This document shows positions 34,958-44,988 of a DNA stretch of 64,000 nucleotides, piece by piece; position 1 is the first letter of the stretch, and the number at the start of each line of letters is the position of its first letter. The stretch covers positions 19,029 through 83,028 of the forward strand of contig NZ_JBMYXF010000008.1 in NCBI RefSeq assembly GCF_049608145.1, written 5' to 3'. This stretch comes from Halocynthiibacter sp049608145 (lineage in GTDB: Bacteria > Pseudomonadota > Alphaproteobacteria > Rhodobacterales > Rhodobacteraceae). The notes beneath the pieces are model-generated. The model did not search any database. It was given only the letters and a program-made list of their open reading frames with translations, and had not been told where the DNA came from. The position numbers and the translations under genes were made by a program.

Positions 34958-37900
34958 TTATTCCGCTGCAATTACTTCAAGTGGTGCAGGCAAATGCGCC
35001 AGCATTTCCTTTGGACAGATCTGCACGAAATTCGCACGCTCCAGATCCCAGTGTTGCAGGATGTCCCCCGCCTTACGGCTGCCGGTTTCATCATAGTGGT
35101 TCTCGATCAGCCCTTTCAGCTGATCTTCCCAATGCGGATGTGTCACCGGGTTCGCAACCAAGGTTTCATGGTTCATCAGCGCATCAACTGTCCCTTCAGG
35201 GTCGTAAATATACGCCATCCCACCGGTCATCCCCGCGCCAAAGTTCGCACCAATGGACCCAAGGATCACCGCAACACCACCGGTCATATATTCGCAACCG
35301 TTAGAACCACAGCCCTCAACAACCACGCTCGCACCAGAGTTACGCACAGCGAACCGTTCGCCCGCGCGCCCTGCCGCCAACAGCATCCCTGCCGTCGCAC
35401 CATAAAGCACCGTGTTGCCAACAATCGTATTTTCAGATGCGTTCAACGGGCTGTTCATCGGCGGACGCACAACGATCATGCCACCAGACAGCCCCTTGCC
35501 GACGTAATCATTCGCGTCACCAGACACTTCCAGCTTCAACCCAGGCGCCGCAAACGCGCCCAAAGCCTGCCCAGCAGAGCCCGTCAATTTCACCGTCAGG
35601 TGATCCTGTTGCAGCGAATTGCGCATGCCAAAGTTCTTTACGATATGGGACGATGTGCGCGTACCAACCGTGCGATGGGTGTTCTGAACCGCGTAATGCA
35701 GCTGCATTTTCTCACCATCATTCAAGAACCGCGCCGCATCGCGCACGATTTCCGCATCCAACGTGTCAGGCACGAAATTGCGTTCTTTATCACGGTTGTA
35801 GATAATATCAGCCGCACCATCGACGGTGATCAACAGCGGGTTAAGGTCCAGCTCATCCAGATGCGCAGACCCACGCGAAACCTGTGTCAACAGATCCGCA
35901 CGCCCGATAATGTCATCCATCGACCGCGCCCCAAGGCTCGCCAGAATTTCACGTACTTCTTGTGCATAAAACGTGATCAGGTTCACGACTTTATCTGCAT
36001 TGCCGGTGAATTTCTTACGTAGATCATCGCGTTGCGTACAAACCCCAACAGGGCAGGTGTTCGACTGACACTGACGTACCATAATACAGCCCATCGCGAT
36101 CAGCGCAGCGGTACCAATGCCATATTCCTCAGCGCCCATCATCGCGGCCATAACAATGTCACGCCCGGTGCGCAAACCACCATCGGTGCGCAGGGTTACA
36201 CGTTCGCGCAGGTTGTTCATCGCCAGAACCTGATGCGCCTCTGTCAGGCCCATTTCCCACGGCAGACCGGCGTATTTGATGGACGTTGCAGGCGACGCGC
36301 CCGTGCCGCCATTATGGCCGGAAACCAGGATGATATCTGCCTTGGCCTTTGCCACACCAGCAGCGATCGTGCCAACACCGCTTGAGGCCACCAATTTCAC
36401 CGTCACCTTACAACGCGGATTGATCTGTTTCAGATCGTAGATCAGCTGCGCTAGGTCTTCGATGCTGTAAATATCGTGGTGCGGCGGCGGTGAAATCAGG
36501 GTCACACCTTTGGTCGCATGACGCAGGCGCGCGATCAGGTCGGTCACCTTCATACCAGGCAGCTGACCACCTTCGCCGGGCTTCGCACCCTGGGCTACTT
36601 TGATCTCAAGTTCTTCACATTGGTTCAGGTATTCCGCCGTCACACCGAACCGCCCGGACGCCACCTGCTTAATCTTTGCGCTGGGGTTATCACCATTGGG
36701 TTCCGGGTGGAAATGCGCCGGATCTTCGCCGCCTTCACCACTGTCAGATTTCGCCCCAATCCGGTTCATCGCGACGTTCAACGTCTTATGCGCCTCAGGC
36801 GAAAGCGCGCCCAAAGACATGCCCGGCGTCACAAAACGCTGGCGAATAGACGTGATGCTTTCCACCTCATCAATTGGCACAGGCGCACCCATTGGCTTCA
36901 CATCCAACAGGTCACGCAAATGGATCGGAGGCAGGCTGCGGATCTTGGCAGAATATTTTTTCCACAACTCAAAACTGGCATCATTACACGCGGTTTGCAG
37001 CAGATGCATTGACTGCGCTTCCCATGCGTGGGTCTCGCCAGATTTGCGTGACTTATAGAAACCACCCACAGGCAACACGTTGGAACCGCTAAAGAAAGCG
37101 CGTGAATGCACTTGTTCCAACTTGCGTTGAATACCCGTGATCCCGATGCCCGAAATCCGGCTGGTCATGCCAGGGAAATATTCCGCAACCATCGCACGTG
37201 ACAGGCCGACGGCTTCAAAGTTCAGGCCGCCACGATAGCTGGAAATCACAGAAATCCCCATCTTCGCCATGATCTTCAACAGACCCTGATCAATCGCATT
37301 GCGATAGCGGCTGACGGCTTCGGTCAGGGAACAATCCAACAAGCCGCGTTCCACACGATCCGCCAAACTGTCTTCCGCCAGATAGGCGTTCACAATGGTC
37401 GCGCCACAGCCAATCAACACAGCAAAATAATGCGGGTCAAGACATTCCGCAGAGCGCACATTCAGCGATGTAAACGTCCGCAGGCCCTTGCGTGTTAACC
37501 ATGAATGCACCGCAGACGTCGCCAAAATCATCGGCATGCCCACGCGGTTTTCACCCAGCGCCATATCCGTCAAAACGATGTGCCCCGCACCGGAACGCAC
37601 AGCTTCTTCCGCCTCTTTGCGCACCCGCGCCAGGGCATCCGCCAGCGTGCCGTCGGTCGGGAAAGTACAGTCGATTTCAGCCATCGGCGCGTTGAATTCC
37701 GCGACCAGCTTTTCAAACTGCGCATTGCCGACAAATGGGCTTTCCAACACCAGGATTTCGGTCTGCGAGCTGTCTTCATCCAACACGTTTTTCAGGTTAC
37801 CAAACCGTGTTTTCAACGACATCACCCGGAATTCACGCAGTGAATCAATCGGCGGGTTTGTCACCTGCGAAAACGACTGTCGGAAGAAGTGGCTCAGCGG

Positions 37901-39487
37901 GCGGTACTGGTTCGACAGAACCGCGCTTGGCGTGTCGTCGCCCATGGATGCCAGCGCCTCTTTCCCGTCTTCCGCCATTGGGGCCAGGATTTGTTCCAGC
38001 TCTTCCAAACTAAAGCCCGCCGCAATCTGACGTTCGCGCAGGTCATCGCCGCGAAACACGGCTTTTTCTTCGGTTGCAGCCAGCACGCCGTCAATTTCAT
38101 TGATCTTGCCAACCCATTCGCCAAAGGGGCGCGATCCCGCCAGCGTATCTTTCAATTCGGTGTCATGAAACAGGCGCCCGTCTTTCAGATCCACAGCAAT
38201 CATCTGCCCAGGTCCAAGCGCGCCTTTTTCAACGACAGTGGCCTCGTCAATCGGCACCATTCCAGCCTCAGAACCCGCGATCAGCAGACCATCACCGGTT
38301 ACAACATAACGCATTGGACGCAGACCAGACCGGTCCACACCCGCGCAGACCCAACGCCCATCGGTCATCGCAAGGGCGGCCGGGCCATCCCAAGGTTCCA
38401 TCACGGAATTGCAGTAGGAATACATGTCCAGCCAAGGTTGTGGCAGCTGGGTCGAGCTTTTCGACCAGGCCTCTGGCACCAACATGGTTTTCGCCATAGG
38501 GGCAGACCGCCCTGCGCGCACCAAAAGCTCAAAAACAGAGTCTAATGCGGCGGAATCCGATGCACCACCAGACACAATCGGTTTAATATCACCCGCGCGA
38601 TCCCCGAAAAACGCACTGGCCATGCGGATCTCGTGGCTCTTCATCCAGTTCAAATTGCCCTTCAGCGTGTTGATTTCACCGTTATGCGCCAACATGCGAA
38701 ACGGCTGTGCCAACCACCACTGTGGGAAGGTATTTGTGGAATAGCGCTGGTGGTAAATCGCGAAATTCGACTTAAACCGTTCATCCATCAAATCCGGATA
38801 AAATTCTGCAACCTGCTCCGCCAACATCATACCTTTGTAGATGATCGACCGACAGGAAAGCGACGCCAGATACAGCTCGCCCACACCCGCTTTTTGCGCC
38901 GCTTTTTCGATGCGGCGACGAATGATATACAGCTCGCGTTCAAACGTGTCTTCATCGACGCCCTTGGAATTTGAGATCAAAATCTGTTCAATCTCAGGCC
39001 GCGTCGCATTCGCTTTTTCGCCCAAACAGGTCACATCAACTGGCACATGGCGCCAACCGTAAATGTAATATCCCATTGCCAAAACTTCGGTTTCGACAAT
39101 CGTACGGCAGGTTTCCTGCGCGCCGAAATCAGTGCGCGGCAAGAACACCTGACCAACCGCGACCAGTTCATCCATGCGGGGTTCATGCCCTGTGCGGCGG
39201 ATCTGATCATAGAAAAACATCACCGGAATTTGCACGTGAATCCCCGCGCCATCGCCGGTCTTCCCATCCGCATCCACAGCCCCACGGTGCCAAATCGCCT
39301 TCAGCGCATTGATGCCCGCATCAACAACACCGCGCGATGGTTCCCCGTCAATCGAGGCCACAAAGCCCACGCCACAGGAAGAATGCTCTTCTTCCTCGCG
39401 GTACAAGCCATTTTCAGCCATCCACTGCCGCTTCGCCTCTTCCGCGCGCACCCAGTTTTCGTCGTATGTCAGTTCAGTCTTAGTCAT
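34958..39487 (-). CDS. gltB: glutamate synthase (NADPH) large subunit
   Basis: GltB makes glutamate from 2-oxoglutarate and glutamine-derived ammonia with GltD as its electron donor. The 1509-residue length is typical. After a short propeptide the catalytic Cys is at residue 38 (EEHSSCGVGFVASIDGE), starting the N-terminal glutaminase. Later come the FMN domain (GGEDPAHFHPEPNGDNPSA, VLVSGHNGGTGASP-type sequence) with the 3Fe-4S cysteines in CIMVRQCQSNTCPVGVC. The right-handed beta-helix C-terminus has NTVLYGATAGMLLAAGRAGE. gltD follows on the same strand beyond two small genes. The start follows AAGGACATCCAAA. Confidence 0.97.
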   Translation of the reverse strand: MTKTELTYDENWVRAEEAKRQWMAENGLYREEEEHSSCGVGFVASIDGEPSRGVVDAGINALKAIWHRGAVDADGKTGDGAGIHVQIPVMFFYDQIRRTGHEPRMDELVAVGQVFLPRTDFGAQETCRTIVETEVLAMGYYIYGWRHVPVDVTCLGEKANATRPEIEQILISNSKGVDEDTFERELYIIRRRIEKAAQKAGVGELYLASLSCRSIIYKGMMLAEQVAEFYPDLMDERFKSNFAIYHQRYSTNTFPQWWLAQPFRMLAHNGEINTLKGNLNWMKSHEIRMASAFFGDRAGDIKPIVSGGASDSAALDSVFELLVRAGRSAPMAKTMLVPEAWSKSSTQLPQPWLDMYSYCNSVMEPWDGPAALAMTDGRWVCAGVDRSGLRPMRYVVTGDGLLIAGSEAGMVPIDEATVVEKGALGPGQMIAVDLKDGRLFHDTELKDTLAGSRPFGEWVGKINEIDGVLAATEEKAVFRGDDLRERQIAAGFSLEELEQILAPMAEDGKEALASMGDDTPSAVLSNQYRPLSHFFRQSFSQVTNPPIDSLREFRVMSLKTRFGNLKNVLDEDSSQTEILVLESPFVGNAQFEKLVAEFNAPMAEIDCTFPTDGTLADALARVRKEAEEAVRSGAGHIVLTDMALGENRVGMPMILATSAVHSWLTRKGLRTFTSLNVRSAECLDPHYFAVLIGCGATIVNAYLAEDSLADRVERGLLDCSLTEAVSRYRNAIDQGLLKIMAKMGISVISSYRGGLNFEAVGLSRAMVAEYFPGMTSRISGIGITGIQRKLEQVHSRAFFSGSNVLPVGGFYKSRKSGETHAWEAQSMHLLQTACNDASFELWKKYSAKIRSLPPIHLRDLLDVKPMGAPVPIDEVESITSIRQRFVTPGMSLGALSPEAHKTLNVAMNRIGAKSDSGEGGEDPAHFHPEPNGDNPSAKIKQVASGRFGVTAEYLNQCEELEIKVAQGAKPGEGGQLPGMKVTDLIARLRHATKGVTLISPPPHHDIYSIEDLAQLIYDLKQINPRCKVTVKLVASSGVGTIAAGVAKAKADIILVSGHNGGTGASPATSIKYAGLPWEMGLTEAHQVLAMNNLRERVTLRTDGGLRTGRDIVMAAMMGAEEYGIGTAALIAMGCIMVRQCQSNTCPVGVCTQRDDLRKKFTGNADKVVNLITFYAQEVREILASLGARSMDDIIGRADLLTQVSRGSAHLDELDLNPLLITVDGAADIIYNRDKERNFVPDTLDAEIVRDAARFLNDGEKMQLHYAVQNTHRTVGTRTSSHIVKNFGMRNSLQQDHLTVKLTGSAGQALGAFAAPGLKLEVSGDANDYVGKGLSGGMIVVRPPMNSPLNASENTIVGNTVLYGATAGMLLAAGRAGERFAVRNSGASVVVEGCGSNGCEYMTGGVAVILGSIGANFGAGMTGGMAYIYDPEGTVDALMNHETLVANPVTHPHWEDQLKGLIENHYDETGSRKAGDILQHWDLERANFVQICPKEMLAHLPAPLEVIAAE

Positions 39488-39548
39488 TTTGGATGTCCTT
39501 CTCAGGGTGCCCGCGCAGGGCCTTGGGTGTTCGCGTTATTCGGTATGT

Positions 39549-40265
39549 TCAGCCCGCAGGCTGCAGCGGCACGTCAAGCGCCGATAGTATTTCTCCGCAG
39601 CCAAATAATGGCGTGTCGGTCAGAAACCCGGTTTCACCCGGGCGGGCAAAGCTGACGGGGGACTGGTTGTAACTTGTCCAAGCTTCCTGGTTATTGCGAA
39701 ATTCACCACGGCCGCCCAGGAACAGGTTGAACTCTTCCAACACATATTCCTGTCCGCGCACTTCGAAAACTTCTTCGCCGCCGGTCACTTCGCGCAGTTC
39801 ATAATCACTGCCCAGCAAGGCCTGGCCATCAATCACGGCATCAGCCCCGTTCAAACGATCAAAGCCGGTGATATGTTGTTCCAGCACACCGCGACCAGGA
39901 AAATTCAGAACCTGAACAAAGTCATAGCTGTCCACACCATTTCCCAGCAGGTCACTCATGGATTGGCTGTCTTTTTCAGGCTTTCCCATGAACTCTTGGC
40001 GACCACTGATCAGGTTTTCGGAAAACAACCAGCGATATTCATTGTCCACTTGTGATACATAGGTGGGCCCGTCCTGGTTCAGAACGTAACGCCATTTCAC
40101 CCCAGCCGGATCGCTTTTGCAGCTCCAGTAATGTTCCACTTCACAGCTGACAGATTGCACGGTCAGAAAGGCATTGCATCCCTCAGGCGGGGTTACGTTT
40201 CCGGCCTGTGCCGTTCCTACCATGCACATCAGTGCACATGTCGAAAATACGGATTTCATGTTCAT
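39549..40265 (-). CDS. hypothetical secreted protein (238 aa)
   Basis: I do not recognise this family. The start MNMKSVFSTCALMCMVGTA, with cleavage near AQAGNVT, is a signal peptide. The mature protein has CEVEHYWSCKSDPAGVKWRY and LNQDGPTYVSQVDNEYRW, two early cysteines, and a C-terminal GGEEVFEVRGQEYVLEEF stretch. The ATG overlaps the stop of the GFA gene as ATGA, so the two are coupled and may work together. It sits between gltB and gltD. Confidence 0.75.
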   Translation of the reverse strand: MNMKSVFSTCALMCMVGTAQAGNVTPPEGCNAFLTVQSVSCEVEHYWSCKSDPAGVKWRYVLNQDGPTYVSQVDNEYRWLFSENLISGRQEFMGKPEKDSQSMSDLLGNGVDSYDFVQVLNFPGRGVLEQHITGFDRLNGADAVIDGQALLGSDYELREVTGGEEVFEVRGQEYVLEEFNLFLGGRGEFRNNQEAWTSYNQSPVSFARPGETGFLTDTPLFGCGEILSALDVPLQPAG

Positions 40266-40717
40266 TTTGAAGTCTCCCCGTCGCTGTCCAGAACACCGAA
40301 CATTTCAACACATTGCTGGCGCGTCATCACCGTGCGCCCTTCCCCGGCATAGGCAAAACTATCGGGCTTGTGATCGATGTAAATTTCACTGTTCATGGTG
40401 AACCCATTGGCCTGATCAAACAGACCCAGCGGGATTTCATAGTTACCGGACCATTTGCTTTCCATCGTGACTTTGAACCAAAGCCCCGTCCCACAAGTCT
40501 TGCACCAGGCACGTTCGGCCCAATCAGAACTTTGCAAACACGAGATATGATCTTCACCGGTCCAGGTTACATTGCCTTCAGGCACCGAAACCCCAAGCAA
40601 AGCAGACCCCGTCCAGCGACGGCACATTTCGCAATGGCATACACCATATTCAGACGGCATATCACGGGCGGTAAAGCGCACATTGCCACACATGCATTTG
40701 CCGGTCTGTTCTGTCAT
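40262..40717 (-). CDS. GFA family (glutathione-dependent formaldehyde-activating-like) protein
   Basis: The 151-residue protein carries the Zn/Cys pattern of the GFA/CENP-V fold: GKCMCGNVRF, YGVCHCEMCRRWTG and WCKTCGTGLWF (three Cys pairs at about residues 7-9, 29-34 and 75-78). Such proteins bind zinc and sometimes glutathione adducts; the name is historical and activity varies. I chose the ATG at 40717 (MTEQTGKCM); an in-frame start five codons earlier is weaker. Downstream it is coupled to the secreted-protein gene. An array of four 11-bp repeats lies 69 bases upstream. Confidence 0.88.
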   Translation of the reverse strand: MTEQTGKCMCGNVRFTARDMPSEYGVCHCEMCRRWTGSALLGVSVPEGNVTWTGEDHISCLQSSDWAERAWCKTCGTGLWFKVTMESKWSGNYEIPLGLFDQANGFTMNSEIYIDHKPDSFAYAGEGRTVMTRQQCVEMFGVLDSDGETSK

Positions 40718-40785
40718 CGCTTTACCCTCCATTTACTTCTGCCAGATTTCAGTCAGCGTCCCTGACATGTTAAGATTTCAACCCC

Positions 40786-40829
40786 TGCATCCTGTATGCA
40801 TAATGTATGCATAGGTTGTGCATAGGTTG
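40786..40829. repeat. four tandem 11-bp direct repeats upstream of the GFA gene
   Basis: TGCATCCTGTA (40786-40796), TGCATAATGTA (40797-40807), TGCATAGGTTG (40808-40818) and TGCATAGGTTG (40819-40829) run end to end, one helical turn each. The TGCAT core is invariant. They fill the gap between the gltD stop and the GFA gene and may be a regulator-binding array. Confidence 0.85.
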
Positions 40830-40835
40830 ATTACA

Positions 40836-42269
40836 TCACTCTGCAGCCACGCTGGCTGACTCGTTCAGGCTTTCTAGAATATTGGCGGCTGCATCGCGAC
40901 CATCCCGGATCGCCCAGACAACCAGGCTGGCACCACGCGCGATATCACCCACGGCCCAGACCCCGGACAAACGTGTTTGATGCGTTGCACCATCGGTCAG
41001 AACAGTGCCCCAGCGGGTCACTTCCAGCTCTGGCGTATTCCAAAGTGTCGGCAGATCTTCTGGCTCAAACCCAAGGGCTGTGATCACCAGATCGGCCTCT
41101 TCAACATAATCCGCGCCTTCGATCACCTCAGGGCTTTGGCGGCCAGATGCATCCGGCGCGCCCAGACGCATCTTTTGCACCATCACGCCATTCACCGGAT
41201 CACCGGCAAAGCCTTTGGGCGCGGCAAGCCAGACGAATTCCACACCTTCTTCTTCGGCATTTGTGGTTTCACGAACGGAACCAGGCATATTCGCGCGATC
41301 GCGGCGATACAGGCATTTCACAGATGTCGCGCCCTGACGAATTGCGGTGCGCACACAGTCCATCGCCGTGTCTCCGCCCCCGATCACAACCACTTTCTTA
41401 CCAGCAGCATTCAGGGTGCCATCATCAAATTCCTCAACATCATCACCAAAGCTTTGGCGGTTGCTGGCGGTTAGATAATCCAGCGCCTGCACAACACCAT
41501 CAGAACCCGCGCCAGGTCCCTGTAAGTCACGGGATTTATACACACCAGTCGCCAGAACCACGGCATCATGTTTGCCCCGGATTGCGTCAAAGGAAATGTC
41601 TTCGCCGACATTACAGTTCTGGACAAATTCCACACCGGCCTGCGCCAGTTGGTCATTGCGGCGCATGACAATATCTTTCTCAAGCTTAAAGCCAGGGATG
41701 CCATATGTCAGCAAACCACCCGCACGGTCATACCGGTCATAAACCGTCACCTGAAGCCCGGCGCGACGCAGCATATCCGCCGCCGCAAGACCGCCTGGGC
41801 CTGCGCCAATGATGCCGACAGACTGATCACGTTCACGACGCGGGATACCCGGCGTAACCCAGCCGTTTTCCCAGGCGGTGTCTGTGATATATTTCTCAAT
41901 CGCCCCGATGGTCACTGTTTCATGACCGGATTGTTCTATCACACAGCTGCCTTCACACAGGCGATCCTGCGGGCAAATACGGCCACAGATTTCCGGGAAG
42001 GTGTTTGTCGCCTGAGACATTTCATAGGCTTCGCGCAAACGGCCGGTTGCTGTCAGGCGCAGCCAATCAGGGATGTTGTTATGCAGCGGGCAGTGATCCT
42101 GGCAGTAAGGCACGCCACATTGGCTGCACCGACTGGCCTGCTCTTCGGCCTTGGCCTTGGCGAATTCGGCATAGATCTCATTGAAATCTTCATTCCGCAC
42201 GCTTGCGTCACGCTTTTCAGGCATATCACGTGATACATCTGTAAACTTCAACATAGGGTTCTCTGCCAT
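40836..42269 (-). CDS. gltD: glutamate synthase (NADPH) small subunit
   Basis: GltD oxidises NADPH and passes electrons to GltB. The 477-residue protein has the N-terminal cysteine-rich motif CSQCGVPYCQDHCPLHNNIP (about residues 42-61), later CGRICPQDRLCEGSC, the FAD loop IGAGPGGLAAADMLRRAG (about 151-168), and the NADPH loop VIGGGDTAMDC (about 290-300). GVWAVGDIARGASLVVWAIR closes the FAD domain. The start is preceded by CAGCGGAGATGAGCC. It is separated from gltB by about 1.3 kb with two small genes in between, unlike the usual adjacent order. Confidence 0.96.
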   Translation of the reverse strand: MAENPMLKFTDVSRDMPEKRDASVRNEDFNEIYAEFAKAKAEEQASRCSQCGVPYCQDHCPLHNNIPDWLRLTATGRLREAYEMSQATNTFPEICGRICPQDRLCEGSCVIEQSGHETVTIGAIEKYITDTAWENGWVTPGIPRRERDQSVGIIGAGPGGLAAADMLRRAGLQVTVYDRYDRAGGLLTYGIPGFKLEKDIVMRRNDQLAQAGVEFVQNCNVGEDISFDAIRGKHDAVVLATGVYKSRDLQGPGAGSDGVVQALDYLTASNRQSFGDDVEEFDDGTLNAAGKKVVVIGGGDTAMDCVRTAIRQGATSVKCLYRRDRANMPGSVRETTNAEEEGVEFVWLAAPKGFAGDPVNGVMVQKMRLGAPDASGRQSPEVIEGADYVEEADLVITALGFEPEDLPTLWNTPELEVTRWGTVLTDGATHQTRLSGVWAVGDIARGASLVVWAIRDGRDAAANILESLNESASVAAE

Positions 42270-42478
42270 GGCTCATCTCCGCTGTGGTCCCGCCCTTCTA
42301 TACAAGGCATTATCGGTTTAAAAGTCATTATTGCTGACCTATATGTGAAATTTGAAGGAAAATTCAGCCAAATCACGTAAGGGCGCGGCAAAATTAGGTC
42401 ACTAATCAATACCTATCTCTTTGCTTCCCTTTCGAATCAACCAGGTTACCTTTAGGGAAAACTGATTCGAGCACGCCA

Positions 42479-43285
42479 ATGTCCCTATTCCACCTGCTTC
42501 TCGTCGCCATCATTCAGGGCCTGACAGAATTCCTGCCAGTATCCTCCTCTGGTCACCTTATCCTGCTGCCCGTCCTGACGGGGGCACAAGATCAAGGCCA
42601 GATCATCGACGTCGCCGTGCACCTTGGCACATTGGTGGCTGTGGTGATTTTCTTCTGGCGCGAAGTGTCCGAAGCCGCCCTTGGCCTGCCCCGCCTCGCC
42701 CGCGGTAAAATCGACACCCCCGGCGCGAAACTTGCCCTACTTCTGATCATCGCCACCATTCCCGCCATCATATTCGGCCTGATGCTGAAACTGACGGGCG
42801 CGGATGACATGATGCGATCCATCAAAGTGATTGGCGCCACCATGATCGGCTTTGGCATTGTGCTATATTTCGCTGACCAAAAAGGGAATACCACCCGAAA
42901 AACAAAAGACTGGGGTTTTCGCGATGCCATCGTCATTGGCTTGTGGCAGGCCGTTGCCCTGATCCCTGGAACGTCTCGATCCGGTGCGACCATCACCGGC
43001 GCACGCATCCTTGGCTTTGGCCGTGAAGACGCGGCCAGAATTTCGATGCTGATGTCGATCCCAACCATCCTTGCCGCGGGTGGATTATTGGGTATCGAAG
43101 TTGCGGCGACAGCCAATTTACAAGCCGTAAAAGATGGCGCGATCGCAGCCGCATTTTCATGCGTCGCGGCCTTATTGGCCCTGACATTAATGATGCGCCT
43201 GCTGCGCAGCGTCAGCTTCACGCCCTATGTGATCTACCGTGTGCTATTGGGTGCGGCCCTGTTGTGGCTGGCATATGCCGCCTGA
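42479..43285 (+). CDS. uppP: undecaprenyl-diphosphate phosphatase
   Basis: UppP (BacA) recycles undecaprenyl pyrophosphate for cell-wall synthesis and gives bacitracin tolerance. The 268-residue integral membrane protein has the signature EFLPVSSSGHLIL (about residues 17-29), the second motif PGTSRSGATITGARILGFGR, and about eight hydrophobic segments. The N-terminal Glu and C-terminal Arg of the motifs are in place. It stops at 43285 directly against the NDUFA9 gene on the other strand, with no gap. Its promoter must lie in the 209 bases shared with gltD. Confidence 0.95.
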   Translation: MSLFHLLLVAIIQGLTEFLPVSSSGHLILLPVLTGAQDQGQIIDVAVHLGTLVAVVIFFWREVSEAALGLPRLARGKIDTPGAKLALLLIIATIPAIIFGLMLKLTGADDMMRSIKVIGATMIGFGIVLYFADQKGNTTRKTKDWGFRDAIVIGLWQAVALIPGTSRSGATITGARILGFGREDAARISMLMSIPTILAAGGLLGIEVAATANLQAVKDGAIAAAFSCVAALLALTLMMRLLRSVSFTPYVIYRVLLGAALLWLAYAA

Positions 43286-44269
43286 TCAACCACGCAGGTT
43301 CGCGGCTGAATCACGGATGTCATCATATTGACCAGATGGACGATACCGCCACAGATAATCCGGCAATACACTGTCCATGCGCACGGGTTCGATCCCCAGA
43401 TCTGCAAGGGTCTTCGCGTCTTCCGACACGGTGTTATCTGTGCTTAGCGCACGCAACTGATCACGCGTCATCAGAAAGTTCGGGATTGCCCCGAGGGACA
43501 CAGTTTCAATGAATGACAAAACCGCTGCTTCGATATGGGCAATGAACATCGGCAGACCAAAAAGAATGCGCTTGCGATAGGACACCTCAAGCGCCTTTTC
43601 CATCACCTCACGGAACGTGACAACTTCAGCGCCCCCCAATTCATAGACGCCAGACGCGGCTGCACCGACAACCCCGGCAACCGCAGCCTGCGCCACATCA
43701 TCAACATAGACGGGCTGCAACTTTACGCCACCGGCAACCACCGGCATTACCGGGGCAAAGCGGGACAACCCTGCAATCTTGTTAAAGAAACCATCTTCCG
43801 CACCGAAAACAACTGAAGGGCGCAGGATCACAGCATCGTGGAAATGTTCCAGAATCGCAGCTTCGCCCTGTGCTTTTGTCACCTGATAGTTGCTATCGCT
43901 GCTTTCATCCGCCCCCAGCGCGGACAAATGAACCAGACGATCAACCCCCAGATCTGCCGCAATACGTGCAATGCGCCCCGCACCATCAACCTGGACCGCG
44001 CCAAATGTCTGTCGACCACGTTCATCCAAAAGCCCGACGCAGTTCACCACCGCATCCGCACCCTGCATCACCGCACGAACAGAGGCGTCATCGCGAATAT
44101 TGCAAAACACCGGTTCAACCTGGCCAGGCGCCCCATAGGGTTTCACATGCATCGATTCGTTCGGACGACGGCTTGCAACCCGCACACGCCAGCCCTCTTT
44201 CGCCATACGCCGTGCGATATAGCGTCCGACAAAGCCGGCACCGCCGAAGATGGTGACAAGTCTGGTCAT
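43286..44269 (-). CDS. NAD(P)H-binding protein, complex I NDUFA9 subunit family
   Basis: This 327-residue atypical short-chain dehydrogenase starts VTIFGGAGFVGRYIARRMAK with the GxxGxxG nucleotide loop (about residues 8-13), followed by ADAVVNCVGLLDERGRQTFG and LVHLSALGADESSDSNYQVT. These match the bacterial homologues of the NDUFA9 complex I accessory subunit. Catalytic Tyr/Lys are not clearly present, as usual for this group. Function in bacteria is not settled. A C-terminal ALSTDNTVSEDAKTLADLGI stretch is conserved in Rhodobacterales. Confidence 0.88.
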   Translation of the reverse strand: MTRLVTIFGGAGFVGRYIARRMAKEGWRVRVASRRPNESMHVKPYGAPGQVEPVFCNIRDDASVRAVMQGADAVVNCVGLLDERGRQTFGAVQVDGAGRIARIAADLGVDRLVHLSALGADESSDSNYQVTKAQGEAAILEHFHDAVILRPSVVFGAEDGFFNKIAGLSRFAPVMPVVAGGVKLQPVYVDDVAQAAVAGVVGAAASGVYELGGAEVVTFREVMEKALEVSYRKRILFGLPMFIAHIEAAVLSFIETVSLGAIPNFLMTRDQLRALSTDNTVSEDAKTLADLGIEPVRMDSVLPDYLWRYRPSGQYDDIRDSAANLRG

Positions 44270-44508
44270 TGGGTATCCTCCGGGAAATTCCTAATTACCG
44301 GAATAACGCCCCCGCCCCACGCAAACAAGGCGCAAAGCCGCGCAGGCGTCGGAAAATCCGTCAAGTTCACCGGAATTGCTTAGCACGTCCATGATTTTGA
44401 GGTGCCGTCATCCCGCACGGCCAAAGAATTCACCGAAATACTCAAAAACACAGCTTTTCGCATTGACACCCCCCGCCCACAGGTCTAAATCCGCCCTCAC
44501 CAACCCGT

Positions 44509-44595
44509 GCCCAGATGGCGGAATTGGTAGACGCGCTAGCTTCAGGTGCTAGTGTCCGTATGGACGTGGAGGTTCGAGTCCTCTTCTGGGCACCA
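44509..44595 (+). tRNA. tRNA-Leu (anticodon CAG)
   Basis: The 87-base sequence folds as a class II tRNA: acceptor GCCCAGA pairs with TCTGGGC, the D-arm begins TGGCGGAATTGGTAGAC, the anticodon loop is TTCAGGT with CAG, there is a long variable arm, and the T-arm is GGTTCGAGTCC. The 3' CCA is encoded (44593-44595). It lies at the left edge of the accessory island and may be its insertion site. Confidence 0.95.
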
Positions 44596-44793
44596 ACAAT
44601 TCCGTAATTTCAACATAAAATCAATACCTTAAGGTAAGTGCGATTTTTGCAAGCCACCTTTTGCGCCACCCTGAAATCTGCGCTGTGGTGATGCTTTATG
44701 TTCCGCTATGATTCCAGTATCCTAAAACTCCTCGGACCGTGGGCAACTGCAACCGGGGCATCGCGATGCTCCTTATCTTAAGGAGACATTGTG

Positions 44794-44988
44794 ATGAGGA
44801 TACTGTCAAAACGCGATCTGAAGGAACTGGTTTTATATTCGCCGCAGCACGTTGCGAGACTGGAGAAGGCAGGCAAGTTTCCCAAAAGGGTACAGCTCGG
44901 CCCAAACCGTGTCGGATGGGTGGAAAGCGAAGTAATGGACTGGCTCACAGAACGGCTAGAGTTACGCAGTAACCAAGCAAGCTCCTAA
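44794..44988 (+). CDS. AlpA-family phage/excision regulator
   Basis: This 64-residue MerR/AlpA-type DNA-binding protein has the helix-turn-helix LVLYSPQHVARLEKAGKFPKRVQLG-type pattern (SPQHVARLEKAGKFPKRV, then NRVGWVESEVMDWLTERLE). The form PxxVxLGxxRVGWxxxEVxxWL is the hallmark of AlpA proteins that regulate excision of integrative elements. TAAGGAG lies 8 bases before the ATG; a GTG one codon earlier is possible. It sits 200 bases inside the island from tRNA-Leu. Confidence 0.88.
   Translation: MRILSKRDLKELVLYSPQHVARLEKAGKFPKRVQLGPNRVGWVESEVMDWLTERLELRSNQASS

Noticed and set aside
34877..36022. Long plus-strand reading frame (381 codons) over the end of gltB
   Set aside because: It lies fully antisense to a strongly conserved GltB region, has His/Arg-rich composition typical of mirrored coding sequence, and no ribosome site.
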